Source: Caldifarciminota bacterium
GTDB lineage: Bacteria > Hydrothermota > UBA3072
NCBI GenBank assembly: GCA_023131835.1
Contig: JAGLZA010000128.1
Coordinates: 1-33,669, forward strand
Direction: 5' to 3'
Length of the DNA: 33,669 nucleotides
The translations under genes were made by a program, and so were the position numbers. This document shows positions 9,192-16,188 of the stretch, in pieces. Below the pieces are notes generated by a model that ran no database searches, was not told where the DNA came from, and saw only the letters and a program-made list of their open reading frames with translations. Position 1 is the stretch's first letter, and the number at the start of each line of letters is the position of its first letter.

Positions 9192-9228
9192 TTTTTTCAC
9201 CACAAAGACACAAAGGACACAAAGAAGA
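9192..9228 (-). repeat. Dispersed CACAAAGACACAAAGGACAC repeat
   Basis: This is the reverse complement of the TTTGTGTCC / TTTGTGTC / TTTGTGGTG word seen at 21739-21772. It is a degenerate 8-9-bp tandem array. Orientation is opposite to the copies near 21.7 kb. Confidence 0.8.
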
Positions 9229-9329
9229 TTTATGTGTTGGTCAGTTGGTAAGTTAGTGGGAGAAAGGGGATAAGAACAATACGTCAGGATGTTTGGAAAT
9301 GTAGGGGCAGGTCTTGGAGGCTGTCTCGT

Positions 9330-9370
9330 AATGTCATCGCGAGGGATGAAGTCCCGAAGCAATCTCATGA
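9330..9370 (+). repeat. GTCATTGCGAGG / GAAGCAATCTC interspersed repeat
   Basis: About 41 bases beginning ATGTCATCGCGAGG and ending GAAGCAATCTCATGA. A second copy is at 23272-23312, and reversed, decayed copies are around 33096-33141 and 33195-33223. The same kind of element is widespread in many bacterial genomes. Confidence 0.75.
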
Positions 9371-9385
9371 TTGCCTTGTAAATAA

Positions 9386-9416
9386 ACCCCGTTAGATGCT
9401 TGCTATCTAACGGGGT
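9386..9416 (+). repeat. Perfect 12-bp hairpin
   Basis: Arms ACCCCGTTAGAT (9386-9397) and ATCTAACGGGGT (9405-9416) flank a seven-base loop, GCTTGCT. No T tract follows, so it is not a standard intrinsic terminator. It resembles the other perfect palindromes of the intergenic DNA. Confidence 0.85.
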
Positions 9417-9528
9417 AAAGGGTTTGCTACGCTCCCTGCTGTCGCTCGTAAAGACAGAACAGGGTTTTGACCCAGCCTTCAAGGGTTACCCATACGAAAA
9501 AATGATGAAATTCCAGAATATTTTTATA

Positions 9529-9556
9529 TTGACAAACTATATAAAATTATTATAAT
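9529..9556 (+). promoter_or_regulatory. Strong sigma70-like promoter of the M28-like gene
   Basis: TTGACA at 9529-9534 and TATAAT at 9551-9556, both full consensus, with a 16-base spacer. The predicted start near 9563 leaves a leader of about 100 bases before the ATG at 9664, the longest leader among the genes here; I see no recognisable riboswitch in it. Confidence 0.75.
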
Positions 9557-9663
9557 TTAATTAATAAGAAGCACACAATTTATACACATTTTAGATTAAA
9601 AGTGAAGGAAAGAGTAGAAATATATAGAATTATAAAGTGAAATAAGTTCCAAAAAAGGGGGGT

Positions 9664-11739
9664 ATGATGATTATTATTTTGGTTCTTTTTTCCTATAGTG
9701 AAGTTTCCTATGAGCCTACTATTGACTCTATTATTTCTCAGGTAGACAGTATAGAATTGATGAAGTGGGTCAGGGAGATATCAGGTGAGGATAGTATATT
9801 CTTTTTAGGAGATTCCACCCTTATTCTTACAAGGTGGTATGACACATACGATATGAGTAAGGCAGAGGACTATCTCCTTGAATATTTTCAATCCATAGGG
9901 CTTGAGGCTTATAAACGAGTTTATTGGGTGCCTCATTGGAGATGGCCAGAATGGTATTACGAGTATTGGTCAGGTGAGTATACGGGGCATATTTTTTCTG
10001 ACACTTTATGTTACCTTGTATCGACCGATAGTCTCCTCTATTACACCACTAATAATGGCTACCTCTGGGTAAAGATGAAACAGTTGCCAATTGAGCCATA
10101 TGGGGTTCATAATCCCGCTCCAGAGACATTGTATATCTTTTCAAATGCAGGACAGGTCTATTTCTCATCCGATGGAGGTGAAAATTTTGAGGAGCGAGAT
10201 TCTCTATTACCTTCCAGTATTCAGGATATGTATTTTATAACAGGGAAGAAGGGGTGGATATTGTCAAACTTAGGAGTTGTAGGCAGGACGGACGATGCTG
10301 GAATGACCTGGGATACTGTGAATACAGGGGTTCCGGTAACGCGAGATATCTTTTTTGTCGATTCTTTAGAAGGTTGGTTCTGCGGATATTTTGGGAAGAT
10401 ATATCATTCATCAGATGGGGGAGAGGTATGGAATCAGCAACCTTCACCAATCAGTGGTAATTTCCATGGAATATTCTTTATGAATGCTGATACAGGATGG
10501 ATATGTGGTGATAATGGCGCACTCCTCCGAACTGTGGATGGAGGAGGCATCTGGGAGGATATTAGCTTTTCCACTGCTAATTTCAGAGAGGTATATTTCA
10601 GGACGGTGGATGAAGGATGGATAGGAGGGACTAATGGTAGTCTTTATTTTACCCCAGATGGAGGATTGAACTGGCAAGAGATAGAAAGTGCTTCTTCAAT
10701 AATCAATAGCATATACGAGAGTGATAATAATATCTACATTGGCGGGGTGAGAGATTTTATCATAATGGTAGATAGTGATTATGTTGATATGCAATCGTAT
10801 TTACCTAATGCAGTATGTAACATTGTAGCTGTTCAGCCTGGTGTAGTCCATCCTGAGACAACAGTGATAATAGGGGGACATTGTGATGCAGTTTCTTGCG
10901 GCAACGATCCAAGCGATACAATAAATTATATCAGGTGTCCTGGTGCCAATAACAATGGGACAGGGGTTGGCGCTGTAAAGGAGGCGGCTAAAATTTTATC
11001 CCAATACAATTTTGAGTACTCCATTGAATATGTACTCTGGGGAGCAGAGGAGAGTGGTTTTTTTGGTAGTCGATATTATGTTGATAATGCTGTGAGCATA
11101 AATAAGCCTATTAAAGGCGTCATTGATGTAAACGAACTTGGGTATGATACAGTAGGGACGTATGACATACATATTGTGACAGATTCAAATGGAGTAGATT
11201 TTGCACATCTTGCGATAGATATTATATCTTTATATTCATTACCCCTTAATATCGCAGCACTTGATACAACTGATGGTTTTGTAAGTGATATAACTATGTT
11301 TTGGGATAATGGATATAGCGGTATTTTCTTTGAAAATAATGATCTTAGCCCGAGCGATTGGACACAGTATGATACTGTAGGAGAAATTAATGTTGATTTT
11401 TATTACAACTTTACAAAACTTGCTTTAGCAGAACTTGCCTACCTGGCAAAACTTGTTGAAACAGGAGTTGGAGATAATGACCTTAACAGGATTAGTATAA
11501 ACATAGAAACCCCAATAATTGGTAACAGGATTTTATTTTCAGTATCAGGTATAAATAATAGACAGGTGAAGATTGAATTATACGATATAGCGGGAAGAGG
11601 GATATTTGATATATTTGAAGGGAGGATAATGGGTAAGAAAGATTTTTATATAGAGAAAGACTTCCATTCAGGAGTGTATTTTATAAGATTAAAAACTAAA
11701 GGGGAAACATTCTCAAAGAAAGTGATAATTCTTAAGTGA
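9664..11739 (+). CDS. Secreted M28-fold (aminopeptidase-like) protein with inserted propeller; probably not a normal zinc peptidase
   Basis: 691 residues with a short hydrophobic N-terminus (about 1-12) that could be a signal peptide. Residues ~20-95 resemble the N-terminal part of M28 proteins. Residues ~110-375 hold four to six YCF48/BNR-like propeller repeats, each around a GW and a SSDGG or TVDGG turn. The M28 core follows (~395-600): GGHCD (His406, Asp408), GANNNGTG, WGAEESGFFGS (Glu462/463), VIDVNELGY and SDITMFW. Compared with Aeromonas aminopeptidase, the bridging Asp is Asn430, the second Asp ligand is Asn490 and the last His is Ile543, so the two-zinc site looks dismantled. The C-terminus (~608-691, ending SGVYFIRLKTKGETFSKKVIIL) is a type-A (T9SS-like) sorting domain. 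A GGGGGG precedes the ATG; a second ATG follows at once. It is a single-gene unit. Confidence 0.85.
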   Translation: MMIIILVLFSYSEVSYEPTIDSIISQVDSIELMKWVREISGEDSIFFLGDSTLILTRWYDTYDMSKAEDYLLEYFQSIGLEAYKRVYWVPHWRWPEWYYEYWSGEYTGHIFSDTLCYLVSTDSLLYYTTNNGYLWVKMKQLPIEPYGVHNPAPETLYIFSNAGQVYFSSDGGENFEERDSLLPSSIQDMYFITGKKGWILSNLGVVGRTDDAGMTWDTVNTGVPVTRDIFFVDSLEGWFCGYFGKIYHSSDGGEVWNQQPSPISGNFHGIFFMNADTGWICGDNGALLRTVDGGGIWEDISFSTANFREVYFRTVDEGWIGGTNGSLYFTPDGGLNWQEIESASSIINSIYESDNNIYIGGVRDFIIMVDSDYVDMQSYLPNAVCNIVAVQPGVVHPETTVIIGGHCDAVSCGNDPSDTINYIRCPGANNNGTGVGAVKEAAKILSQYNFEYSIEYVLWGAEESGFFGSRYYVDNAVSINKPIKGVIDVNELGYDTVGTYDIHIVTDSNGVDFAHLAIDIISLYSLPLNIAALDTTDGFVSDITMFWDNGYSGIFFENNDLSPSDWTQYDTVGEINVDFYYNFTKLALAELAYLAKLVETGVGDNDLNRISINIETPIIGNRILFSVSGINNRQVKIELYDIAGRGIFDIFEGRIMGKKDFYIEKDFHSGVYFIRLKTKGETFSKKVIILK

Positions 11740-11880
11740 AATTTCTTCATCTATTTACTCATTCACTCATGAAATCAGGAGAGATTTCCTATCCCTGATA
11801 TTGACTTCAGTTTATTCATACTACTTCCATTTTTTAAAGATACACCCCCGACGATAAACCGCAGACAGGCATTCTTATCC

Positions 11881-11950
11881 TCTGAACACAAAAAATAATT
11901 AAGGGGGTGGTTGGGCTCTGCGTTAATCTGCGGTTAAAAAAAGGTGGTGG
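11881..11950 (+). repeat. Promoter-proximal intergenic module, GGGCTYTGYGT family
   Basis: An AT-rich lead (ACAAAAAATAATTAA) is followed by GGGGGTGGTTGGGCTCTGCG, then CTGCGGTTAAAAAAAGG. The same layout occurs at 14645-14770, 15945-16018, 19995-20098 and 22139-22237. Here it ends about 17 bases before the -35 box of nifS. Confidence 0.7.
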
Positions 11951-11966
11951 GGAGGGGTATTAATAC

Positions 11967-11996
11967 TTGACGTTTATCTTTTATTACTTATATTAT
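11967..11996 (+). promoter_or_regulatory. Candidate promoter of the nifS-nifU-nadA unit
   Basis: TTGACG (11967-11972) and TATTAT (11991-11996) with an 18-base spacer. The predicted start near 12003 leaves about 84 bases of leader before nifS. No IscR-type site is recognised by eye. Confidence 0.6.
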
Positions 11997-12086
11997 ATTG
12001 AGGAAAATTGATAGAATGATAATCAACTATGGGTATCTATTTTTTCTTCGGTTTGGTGTTTTTAATAAAATTCAGGAGGTTTAGAA

Positions 12087-13250
12087 ATGGGTGGTTTTAT
12101 ATATCTTGACCATGGATCCAGTACTCCAACTGATCCGAGAGTAGTAGATGCAATGATTCCTTATTTTAATAAGTTTTATAGCAATCCCTCAAGTGTCTAT
12201 AAATTTGCGAAAGAATCCAATGAGGCAAAAGAGAATGCCAGAGAGAAGGTAGCAAAATTACTGAGTGCCAATCCTGAGGAGATTGTTTTTACCGGGGGTG
12301 GTACAGAAGCAGACAATTTTGCGATAAAAGGCGTTGCTTTTGCCAACAGTAAAAGGGGTAATCATATAATAACCTCAAAAATAGAGCATCATGCAGTACT
12401 CAATACCTGCAAATGGCTTGAATCTCAGGGGTTTAAGGTTACGTATGTTGGGGTTGATAAATATGGAGTGGTTGATCTAAACGAACTCAAAGATGCAATT
12501 ACTGATAGGACAATCCTGATAACGATTATGCATGCAAATAATGAGGTGGGAACGATTGAACCGATACAGGAGATTGCTGAGATTGCGAAACAAAAGGATA
12601 TCTATCTACATACCGATGCAATTCAAACAGTTGGAAAGATGTCTGTAGATGTGAACGAACTTGGTGTCAATCTTCTATCTCTTTCTGGGCATAAGTTTTA
12701 TGGCCCCAAGGGTGTTGGTGCTCTTTTTATTAAGAAGGGAGTCAAGATTGATTCCTTACTGCATGGTGGTTACCATGAACGCAACAAACGAGCAGGAACT
12801 GAGAACATCCCGGGTATTGTTGGGCTCGGTAGGACCTGTGAGATAGCTATGGAGGAGGCTGAAGAAGAAGAAAATAGGATAAAAACTCTAAGGGACAGAT
12901 TAGAGAAGGGGATAACCGAAAAGATAGATGATATAATAATAAACGGCCATCCTGAGAGGAGACTCAAAGGGACGCTTAATCTCTGTGTAAAGTATATTGA
13001 GGGAGAATCAATGCTGCTTCAGTTAGATTATAATGGGATTGCTGCATCGAGTGGCTCTGCCTGCACATCTGATTCTCTAGAACCTTCTCATGTGCTTACT
13101 GCAATGGGGATTCCTCCTGAGGTAGCCCATGGTTCTCTCAGGTTTACTCTTGGTCGTGAAAACACTTCTGGGGATATAGATAGGGTATTAGAGGTTCTTC
13201 CATCTATTGTTAAAAGACTACGTGAGATGTCACCTCTTCGCAAAGATTAA
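12087..13250 (+). CDS. nifS: Cysteine desulfurase, NifS/IscS class I
   Basis: 387 residues of a fold-type I PLP enzyme that releases sulfur from L-cysteine as a persulfide for Fe-S cluster assembly. Visible are the HGSSTPTDPRV start, EHHAVLNTC around the cofactor-stacking His, the PLP lysine Lys203 in SGHKFYGPKG, and the sulfur-accepting Cys326 in SSGSACTSD. Cys and loop length fit the NifS/IscS rather than the SufS group. AGGAGGT at 12075-12081 supports the ATG. It is followed after 11 bases by the scaffold gene nifU and then nadA, whose product needs a 4Fe-4S cluster. Whether it serves general or dedicated cluster assembly cannot be told here. Confidence 0.96.
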   Translation: MGGFIYLDHGSSTPTDPRVVDAMIPYFNKFYSNPSSVYKFAKESNEAKENAREKVAKLLSANPEEIVFTGGGTEADNFAIKGVAFANSKRGNHIITSKIEHHAVLNTCKWLESQGFKVTYVGVDKYGVVDLNELKDAITDRTILITIMHANNEVGTIEPIQEIAEIAKQKDIYLHTDAIQTVGKMSVDVNELGVNLLSLSGHKFYGPKGVGALFIKKGVKIDSLLHGGYHERNKRAGTENIPGIVGLGRTCEIAMEEAEEEENRIKTLRDRLEKGITEKIDDIIINGHPERRLKGTLNLCVKYIEGESMLLQLDYNGIAASSGSACTSDSLEPSHVLTAMGIPPEVAHGSLRFTLGRENTSGDIDRVLEVLPSIVKRLREMSPLRKD

Positions 13251-13261
13251 AAGGAGATAAT

Positions 13262-13639
13262 ATGGTATATTCAGAAAAAGTAATGGAGCATTTTATGAAT
13301 CCCAGGAATGTGGGAGAGATAGAGAACGCAGATGGAATTGGTGAGGTTGGGAATCCAGTTTGTGGGGACCTTATGACGCTCTATATCAAGGTTCAAGATA
13401 ATGTAATAACCGATATAAAGTTTAAGACCTTTGGATGTGGAGCTGCCATTGCAACATCATCTATGATAACAGAACTCGTCAAGGGTAAAATGATCGAGGA
13501 GGCACTAAAGATAACGAATAAAGATGTAATTGAAGGATTAGACGGTCTCCCTCCCATAAAGATGCATTGTTCCTTGCTGGCAGAGGAAGGATTGAAAGCG
13601 GCAGTCGAAGATTATAGAAAGAGGAAGGAGAATAAATAA
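13262..13639 (+). CDS. nifU: Fe-S cluster scaffold, NifU N-terminal/IscU type
   Basis: 125 residues, a single IscU-type scaffold domain on which clusters are built from NifS sulfur. The three ligand cysteines are present: Cys34 in NPVCGD, Cys59 in FGCGAAIATSSM and Cys103 in MHCSLLAEEG, plus the assisting Asp36. The domain ends there, so the Nfu domain of full-length NifU is missing; a separate Nfu protein is encoded at 19053. It starts 11 bases after nifS with an AAGGAG before the ATG, and so is in the same operon. Confidence 0.96.
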   Translation: MVYSEKVMEHFMNPRNVGEIENADGIGEVGNPVCGDLMTLYIKVQDNVITDIKFKTFGCGAAIATSSMITELVKGKMIEEALKITNKDVIEGLDGLPPIKMHCSLLAEEGLKAAVEDYRKRKENK

Positions 13640-13668
13640 AGTCTCCTCTTGCGAGTGGGGTTTAGCAA

Positions 13669-14577
13669 ATGAATATTGATAACATCGAAGAAGAAATCAG
13701 ACGATTAAAGAAAGAGAAAAACGCAGTCCTGCTTGTTCATAATTACCAGAGGCCTGAGGTTCAGGATATTGCAGATCTCCTTGGAGATTCATTGGGCTTA
13801 TCAAAAAAGGCCGCAGAAACAGATGCAGATATGATAATATTTTGTGGTGTCCGGTTTATGGCGGAGACTGCAAAGATACTATCCCCTGAGAAGAAAACCC
13901 TCCAACCGAGAAAAGAGGCTGGCTGCCCTATGGCGAATATGGTGACAGCCGAGGATGTGCGGAGATTGAAGACAGAATATCCGGATGCCAGAGTAGTCTC
14001 CTATGTAAATACAAATGCGGATGTAAAAGCAGAATCCGATGTCTGCTGCACTTCTGCAAATGCCATAGAAGTAGTGAAGAATATTGAAGCAGAAAGGGTA
14101 ATCTTCGTTCCTGATAGAAACCTTGGCTCGTATGTTCAGAAATTTGTTAATAAGGAGATGATATTATGGGATGGCTATTGCTATGTTCACGAGAACATAA
14201 CAAAAGAGGATGTTCTCAAGGCAAAGGAGAAATTCCCCGATGCTCTTGTTCTTGTTCATCCTGAGTGCAATCCCCCTGTTATTGATGAGGCCGATGAGGT
14301 TCTCTCGACTGGTGGCATGGTGAATTTTGCTAAGAAGTCCGATAAAAGGAGATTCCTTATAGGAACTGAAGAGGGTATTATGTATCGTTTAAAAAAGGAG
14401 AATCCGAAAAAGGAATTCTATCCTGCAGGAAAGCCCAGGGTATGCTGGGATATGAAATTAACTACCATTTATGATGTTTATCTCGCACTCGAAGAGGAAC
14501 GTTTTTCCATCGAACTCTCGAAGGAAATTATGATCTCTGCCAGAAAAGCATTGAATGCAATGCTCAAATATACCTGA
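13669..14577 (+). CDS. nadA: Quinolinate synthase NadA
   Basis: 302 residues, as in the short NadA enzymes of thermophiles and clostridia. It condenses iminoaspartate with dihydroxyacetone phosphate to quinolinate in NAD synthesis, using a 4Fe-4S cluster. The three cluster cysteines fit: Cys86 in AGCPMANM, Cys171 in WDGYCYVH and Cys259 in PRVCWDMKLTT. The N-terminus VLLVHNYQRPEVQDIADLLGDSL is diagnostic. It lies 29 bases after nifU, so the operon couples cluster supply to a cluster-dependent enzyme. NadB and NadC are not in the window. Confidence 0.97.
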   Translation: MNIDNIEEEIRRLKKEKNAVLLVHNYQRPEVQDIADLLGDSLGLSKKAAETDADMIIFCGVRFMAETAKILSPEKKTLQPRKEAGCPMANMVTAEDVRRLKTEYPDARVVSYVNTNADVKAESDVCCTSANAIEVVKNIEAERVIFVPDRNLGSYVQKFVNKEMILWDGYCYVHENITKEDVLKAKEKFPDALVLVHPECNPPVIDEADEVLSTGGMVNFAKKSDKRRFLIGTEEGIMYRLKKENPKKEFYPAGKPRVCWDMKLTTIYDVYLALEEERFSIELSKEIMISARKALNAMLKYT

Positions 14578-14644
14578 AAGTAGCTACCAGCCAAACAGCA
14601 TACAGCAATTAGCTAAGATATATTTCTATGTTCTATCTCTTCTC

Positions 14645-14770
14645 TTTCTCGAATCACAAAATTCCAAGGTGGCAGGGGGCTCTGTGTCCTCTAAAATACA
14701 AAAATTAAAGGGGAGTGGTTGGGTTCTGTTCTCAGTGCCCTCTGTGGTTAAAAAATGGGGGGAAGGGTAT
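14645..14770 (+). repeat. Two partial copies of the GGGCTYTGYGT module
   Basis: The first copy has CACAAAATTCCAAGGTGG then GGGGGCTCTGTGTCCTCT. The second has ACAAAAATTAAAGGGG then GTGGTTGGGTTCTG and CTCTGTGGTTAAAAAATGG. They are in direct orientation and belong to the family at 11881, 15945, 19995 and 22139. Confidence 0.65.
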
Positions 14771-14774
14771 TCCA

Positions 14775-14806
14775 ATTTAACTATTTAACCATTCAACTAT
14801 TTAACT
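14775..14806 (+). repeat. 8-bp tandem array, ATTYAACT family (4 units)
   Basis: Units ATTTAACT, ATTTAACC, ATTCAACT and ATTTAACT lie head to tail. A near-identical four-unit array is at 21863-21894 and a related one at 16069-16100. The shared flanks TTCCA and AATTCC suggest that the array and flank moved together. Confidence 0.85.
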
Positions 14807-14887
14807 AATTCCCTTTGCGTGCTTTATATTTATATTCCTTTGTGAACTTTGCGAGAAGAATGGATTGGGGTGAGAAAGATTTACTTA

Positions 14888-14916
14888 TTGACAGAAAACA
14901 ACAAAGTTGATATAGT
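14888..14916 (+). promoter_or_regulatory. Candidate promoter of the membrane protein/Cdd1 unit
   Basis: TTGACA (14888-14893) and TATAGT (14911-14916, 5/6) with the optimal 17-base spacer. The predicted start near 14923 gives a leader of about 70 bases. Confidence 0.65.
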
Positions 14917-14993
14917 GATAACGGAAATAAGTATGGAATAGACATACCTATTCCTTACTGAGTTGAGAGGAATTTTTTAACAGGGAGGGTATA

Positions 14994-15347
14994 ATGCTAT
15001 TTTGGGCTGTTATTATTGGTGCTGTAGTAATGGTGATATTAAAACATATTCCTATGCTTGGAATCATAATTGCAGGTTTTATCGCAGGATTGATTGCACA
15101 GGGAAAGGGGAGAGGTGCACTGGCTGGATTCTTGAGCGGCACAATTACCGGTATAGCAGCTACAATTCTCTTTGCAGGTATTGGTGGTGTATGGGGAGGG
15201 TTCTTCGGTGGTCCGCCCGGAGCAATATTAGGAACAATACTGGGAGCAGTCACCGGTGGGAGTATTTTTATTGCTTCGCTCTACTATGGTATCCTTGGCC
15301 TGATAGGTGGCTTCCTTGGCGGTCTCTTCAGGGGTCGAAGAGGTTGA
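14994..15347 (+). CDS. Glycine-rich integral membrane protein of unknown function
   Basis: 117 residues and almost wholly hydrophobic, with about four predicted membrane segments rich in Gly (GIIIAGFIAGLIAQGKGRGALAGF, then GIGGVWGGFFGGPPGAILGTILGAVTGG, shown here only as patterns of GxxxG). It ends in a short basic tail, RGRRG. Gly-zipper spacing suggests tightly packed helices. The composition recalls DUF5518-like small membrane proteins, but I would not assign it to that family without a search. GGGAGGG upstream supports the ATG, and a good promoter precedes it. An overlapping frame at 15002-15355 is open but reads as a shadow. The Cdd1-like gene follows after 29 bases. Confidence 0.75.
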   Translation: MLFWAVIIGAVVMVILKHIPMLGIIIAGFIAGLIAQGKGRGALAGFLSGTITGIAATILFAGIGGVWGGFFGGPPGAILGTILGAVTGGSIFIASLYYGILGLIGGFLGGLFRGRRG

Positions 15348-15376
15348 AGTTGTGAAAGGATTTTTGTGAAGATTCT

Positions 15377-15670
15377 ATGAGGGAATCGATCGGTAAACAT
15401 TTACAACTTATCCCTGGAGTTGGTGAAAAAACCGCCAAGGATTTGTGGAATCTAGGTTATCGTTATCCACGGGAACTAAAAGACCATGATCCTGATGAAC
15501 TTTATTTAAGACTTTGCGATATCAAAGGCAGGTGTGTTGACCGTTGTGTTCTTTATGTTTTTCGCTGTGCGGTATATTTTGCATCGACAAATGTCCTTGA
15601 TCCTGAACTCCTAAAATGGTGGAACTGGACGGATAAGAAATGTGGGCTTGAAAAAACATCAACTGTATAG
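15377..15670 (+). CDS. Cdd1-type helix-hairpin-helix protein
   Basis: 97 residues. The helix-hairpin-helix at about 11-30 (LIPGVGEKTAKDLWNLGY) and the segment VDRCVLYVFRCAVYFAS followed by DPELLKWWNWTDKK match the Pfam family named Cdd1 (pathogenicity locus), originally seen next to the Clostridioides difficile toxin locus. The family occurs widely in environmental bacteria and has no settled function; the motif suggests nucleic-acid binding. Five Cys residues are present, which could bind a metal, but this is speculation. It is probably co-transcribed with the preceding membrane protein gene. Confidence 0.85.
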   Translation: MRESIGKHLQLIPGVGEKTAKDLWNLGYRYPRELKDHDPDELYLRLCDIKGRCVDRCVLYVFRCAVYFASTNVLDPELLKWWNWTDKKCGLEKTSTV

Positions 15671-15762
15671 ACTGACTACCCTCAAAATTTTTATTGGCGA
15701 TTTTGCCTAAAGTAGTAATTGCAACTATTAACACAGTGTCTTAAAACCGTGGCTAAAAAACT

Positions 15763-15816
15763 GAGTTCATGGGGTTCGTGGAGTTCGTTGGGTTCGTGGA
15801 GTTCATTGGGTTATAT
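15763..15816 (+). repeat. 9-bp tandem array, RRGTTCRTK (6 units)
   Basis: Six head-to-tail 9-mers: GAGTTCATG, GGGTTCGTG, GAGTTCGTT, GGGTTCGTG, GAGTTCATT and GGGTTATAT. A five-unit relative lies at 33031-33075. The period is a multiple of three, which makes open frames on both strands (EFVGFVEF and its antisense NELNEPNE), but there is no start signal or family support for a protein. Confidence 0.9.
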
Positions 15817-15876
15817 GTGATATGTGATAAGGGTTCAAGGGTAAGAATAAAAACAGTGAAGAAACCGCGGCATTAT

Positions 15877-15911
15877 CAGCATACAGCATACGGCAAACAG
15901 CCAACAGCGTT
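15877..15911 (+). repeat. 7-bp tandem array, CAGCATA family (5 units)
   Basis: Units CAGCATA, CAGCATA, CGGCAAA, CAGCCAA and CAGCGTT. A shuffled version (CAGCCAA, CAGCATA, CAGCAAT) lies at 14588-14610, just after nadA. Confidence 0.8.
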
Positions 15912-15944
15912 TAGATAAAGAAATGAATATCCTTTCGATGTTTT

Positions 15945-16018
15945 TCGCTCTCTTAAATTATAAATTAAATGGGTGGTGATGGGATCTGCGTTTATCTGCG
16001 TCCTCTGCGGCTTATTTT
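15945..16018 (+). repeat. GGGCTYTGYGT module, copy upstream of the nucleoside transporter
   Basis: Shows the family layout: CGCTCTCTTAAATTATAAAT, then GGGTGGTGATGGGATCTGCG, then CTGCGTCCTCTGCGG. Closest to the copy at 19995-20098, which shares AATTATAAATT and GTGATGGG. Confidence 0.7.
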
Positions 16019-16068
16019 AGCATTTTGGATTTAGGGATTGGGATTTAGTTTTATTTTTTACCTGATAA

Positions 16069-16100
16069 ACTAATTAACAAATTAACCAATCAACTAATAC
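16069..16100 (+). repeat. 8-bp tandem array, ACYAATYA (4 units)
   Basis: Units ACTAATTA, ACAAATTA, ACCAATCA and ACTAATAC. Same period and unit number as the arrays at 14775 and 21863, with a related word. Confidence 0.75.
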
Positions 16101-16151
16101 ACTCAGCGTTCATCTGCGGTTAAAAAAAGGGTAGTGTGACTATTTTGATTC

Positions 16152-16179
16152 TTGACATAGAAGATTATTTAAGTAAAAT
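16152..16179 (+). promoter_or_regulatory. Promoter of the nucleoside transporter unit
   Basis: TTGACA (16152-16157) and TAAAAT (16174-16179, 5/6) with a 16-base spacer. The predicted start near 16186 is only about three bases before the ATG, and no Shine-Dalgarno sequence is present, so the mRNA is probably leaderless. Confidence 0.65.
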
Positions 16180-16188
16180 AACAATGTT

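Larger units (their letters stand above)
9167..9663. other. Intergenic region with repeats and one strong promoter
   Basis: No credible gene. It contains a reverse copy of the TTTGTGTCC/TTTGTGGTG repeat (9192-9228), a GTCATCGCGAGG-type repeat (9330-9370), a perfect 12-bp hairpin (9386-9416), repeat-like DNA to about 9460 and, at the right end, an AT-rich segment with a consensus-like promoter. Minus-strand open frames here are repeat-derived. Confidence 0.8.
11740..12086. other. Intergenic region with repeat module and promoter
   Basis: No gene is seen. It holds weak inverted repeats just after the stop, a GGTGG..TGGGCTCTGCGT repeat module (11881-11950) and the nifS promoter (11967-11996). 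Confidence 0.75.
14578..14993. other. Intergenic region of repeat words
   Basis: No gene is supported. From left to right: a CAGCATA-like 7-bp word cluster (14586-14612), two partial copies of the GGGCTYTGYGT module (14645-14770), an 8-bp tandem array (14775-14806) and a good promoter (14888-14916). Confidence 0.75.
15671..16188. other. Intergenic region: repeat arrays of period 9, 7 and 8, then a promoter
   Basis: No gene. It contains an AAAACCGTGGCTAAAAAA word (15743-15760), a 9-bp array (15763-15816), a 7-bp array (15877-15911), the GGGATCTGCGT module (15945-16018), a GGATTTA 7-bp triplet (16027-16047), an 8-bp array (16069-16100), a CTGCGGTTAAAAAAAGGG word (16115-16132) and a promoter. 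Confidence 0.8.

Noticed and set aside
9386-9416. Terminator of the ATPase operon
   Set aside because: It lies 220 bases after the last stop and is followed by AAAGGG rather than a T tract.
9144-9482. Minus-strand 112-residue ORF
   Set aside because: It consists of several unrelated repeats and a hairpin; its first part overlaps the EIIA end.
15002-15355. Second long frame overlapping the glycine-rich membrane protein
   Set aside because: It is rich in Cys, Trp and Arg, has no ribosome-binding site, and is a +2 shadow of the gene with the promoter and SD.
14775-16100. Short repeats that might be a CRISPR array
   Set aside because: Units of 7-9 bp without unique 30-40-bp spacers, and no cas gene in the window.
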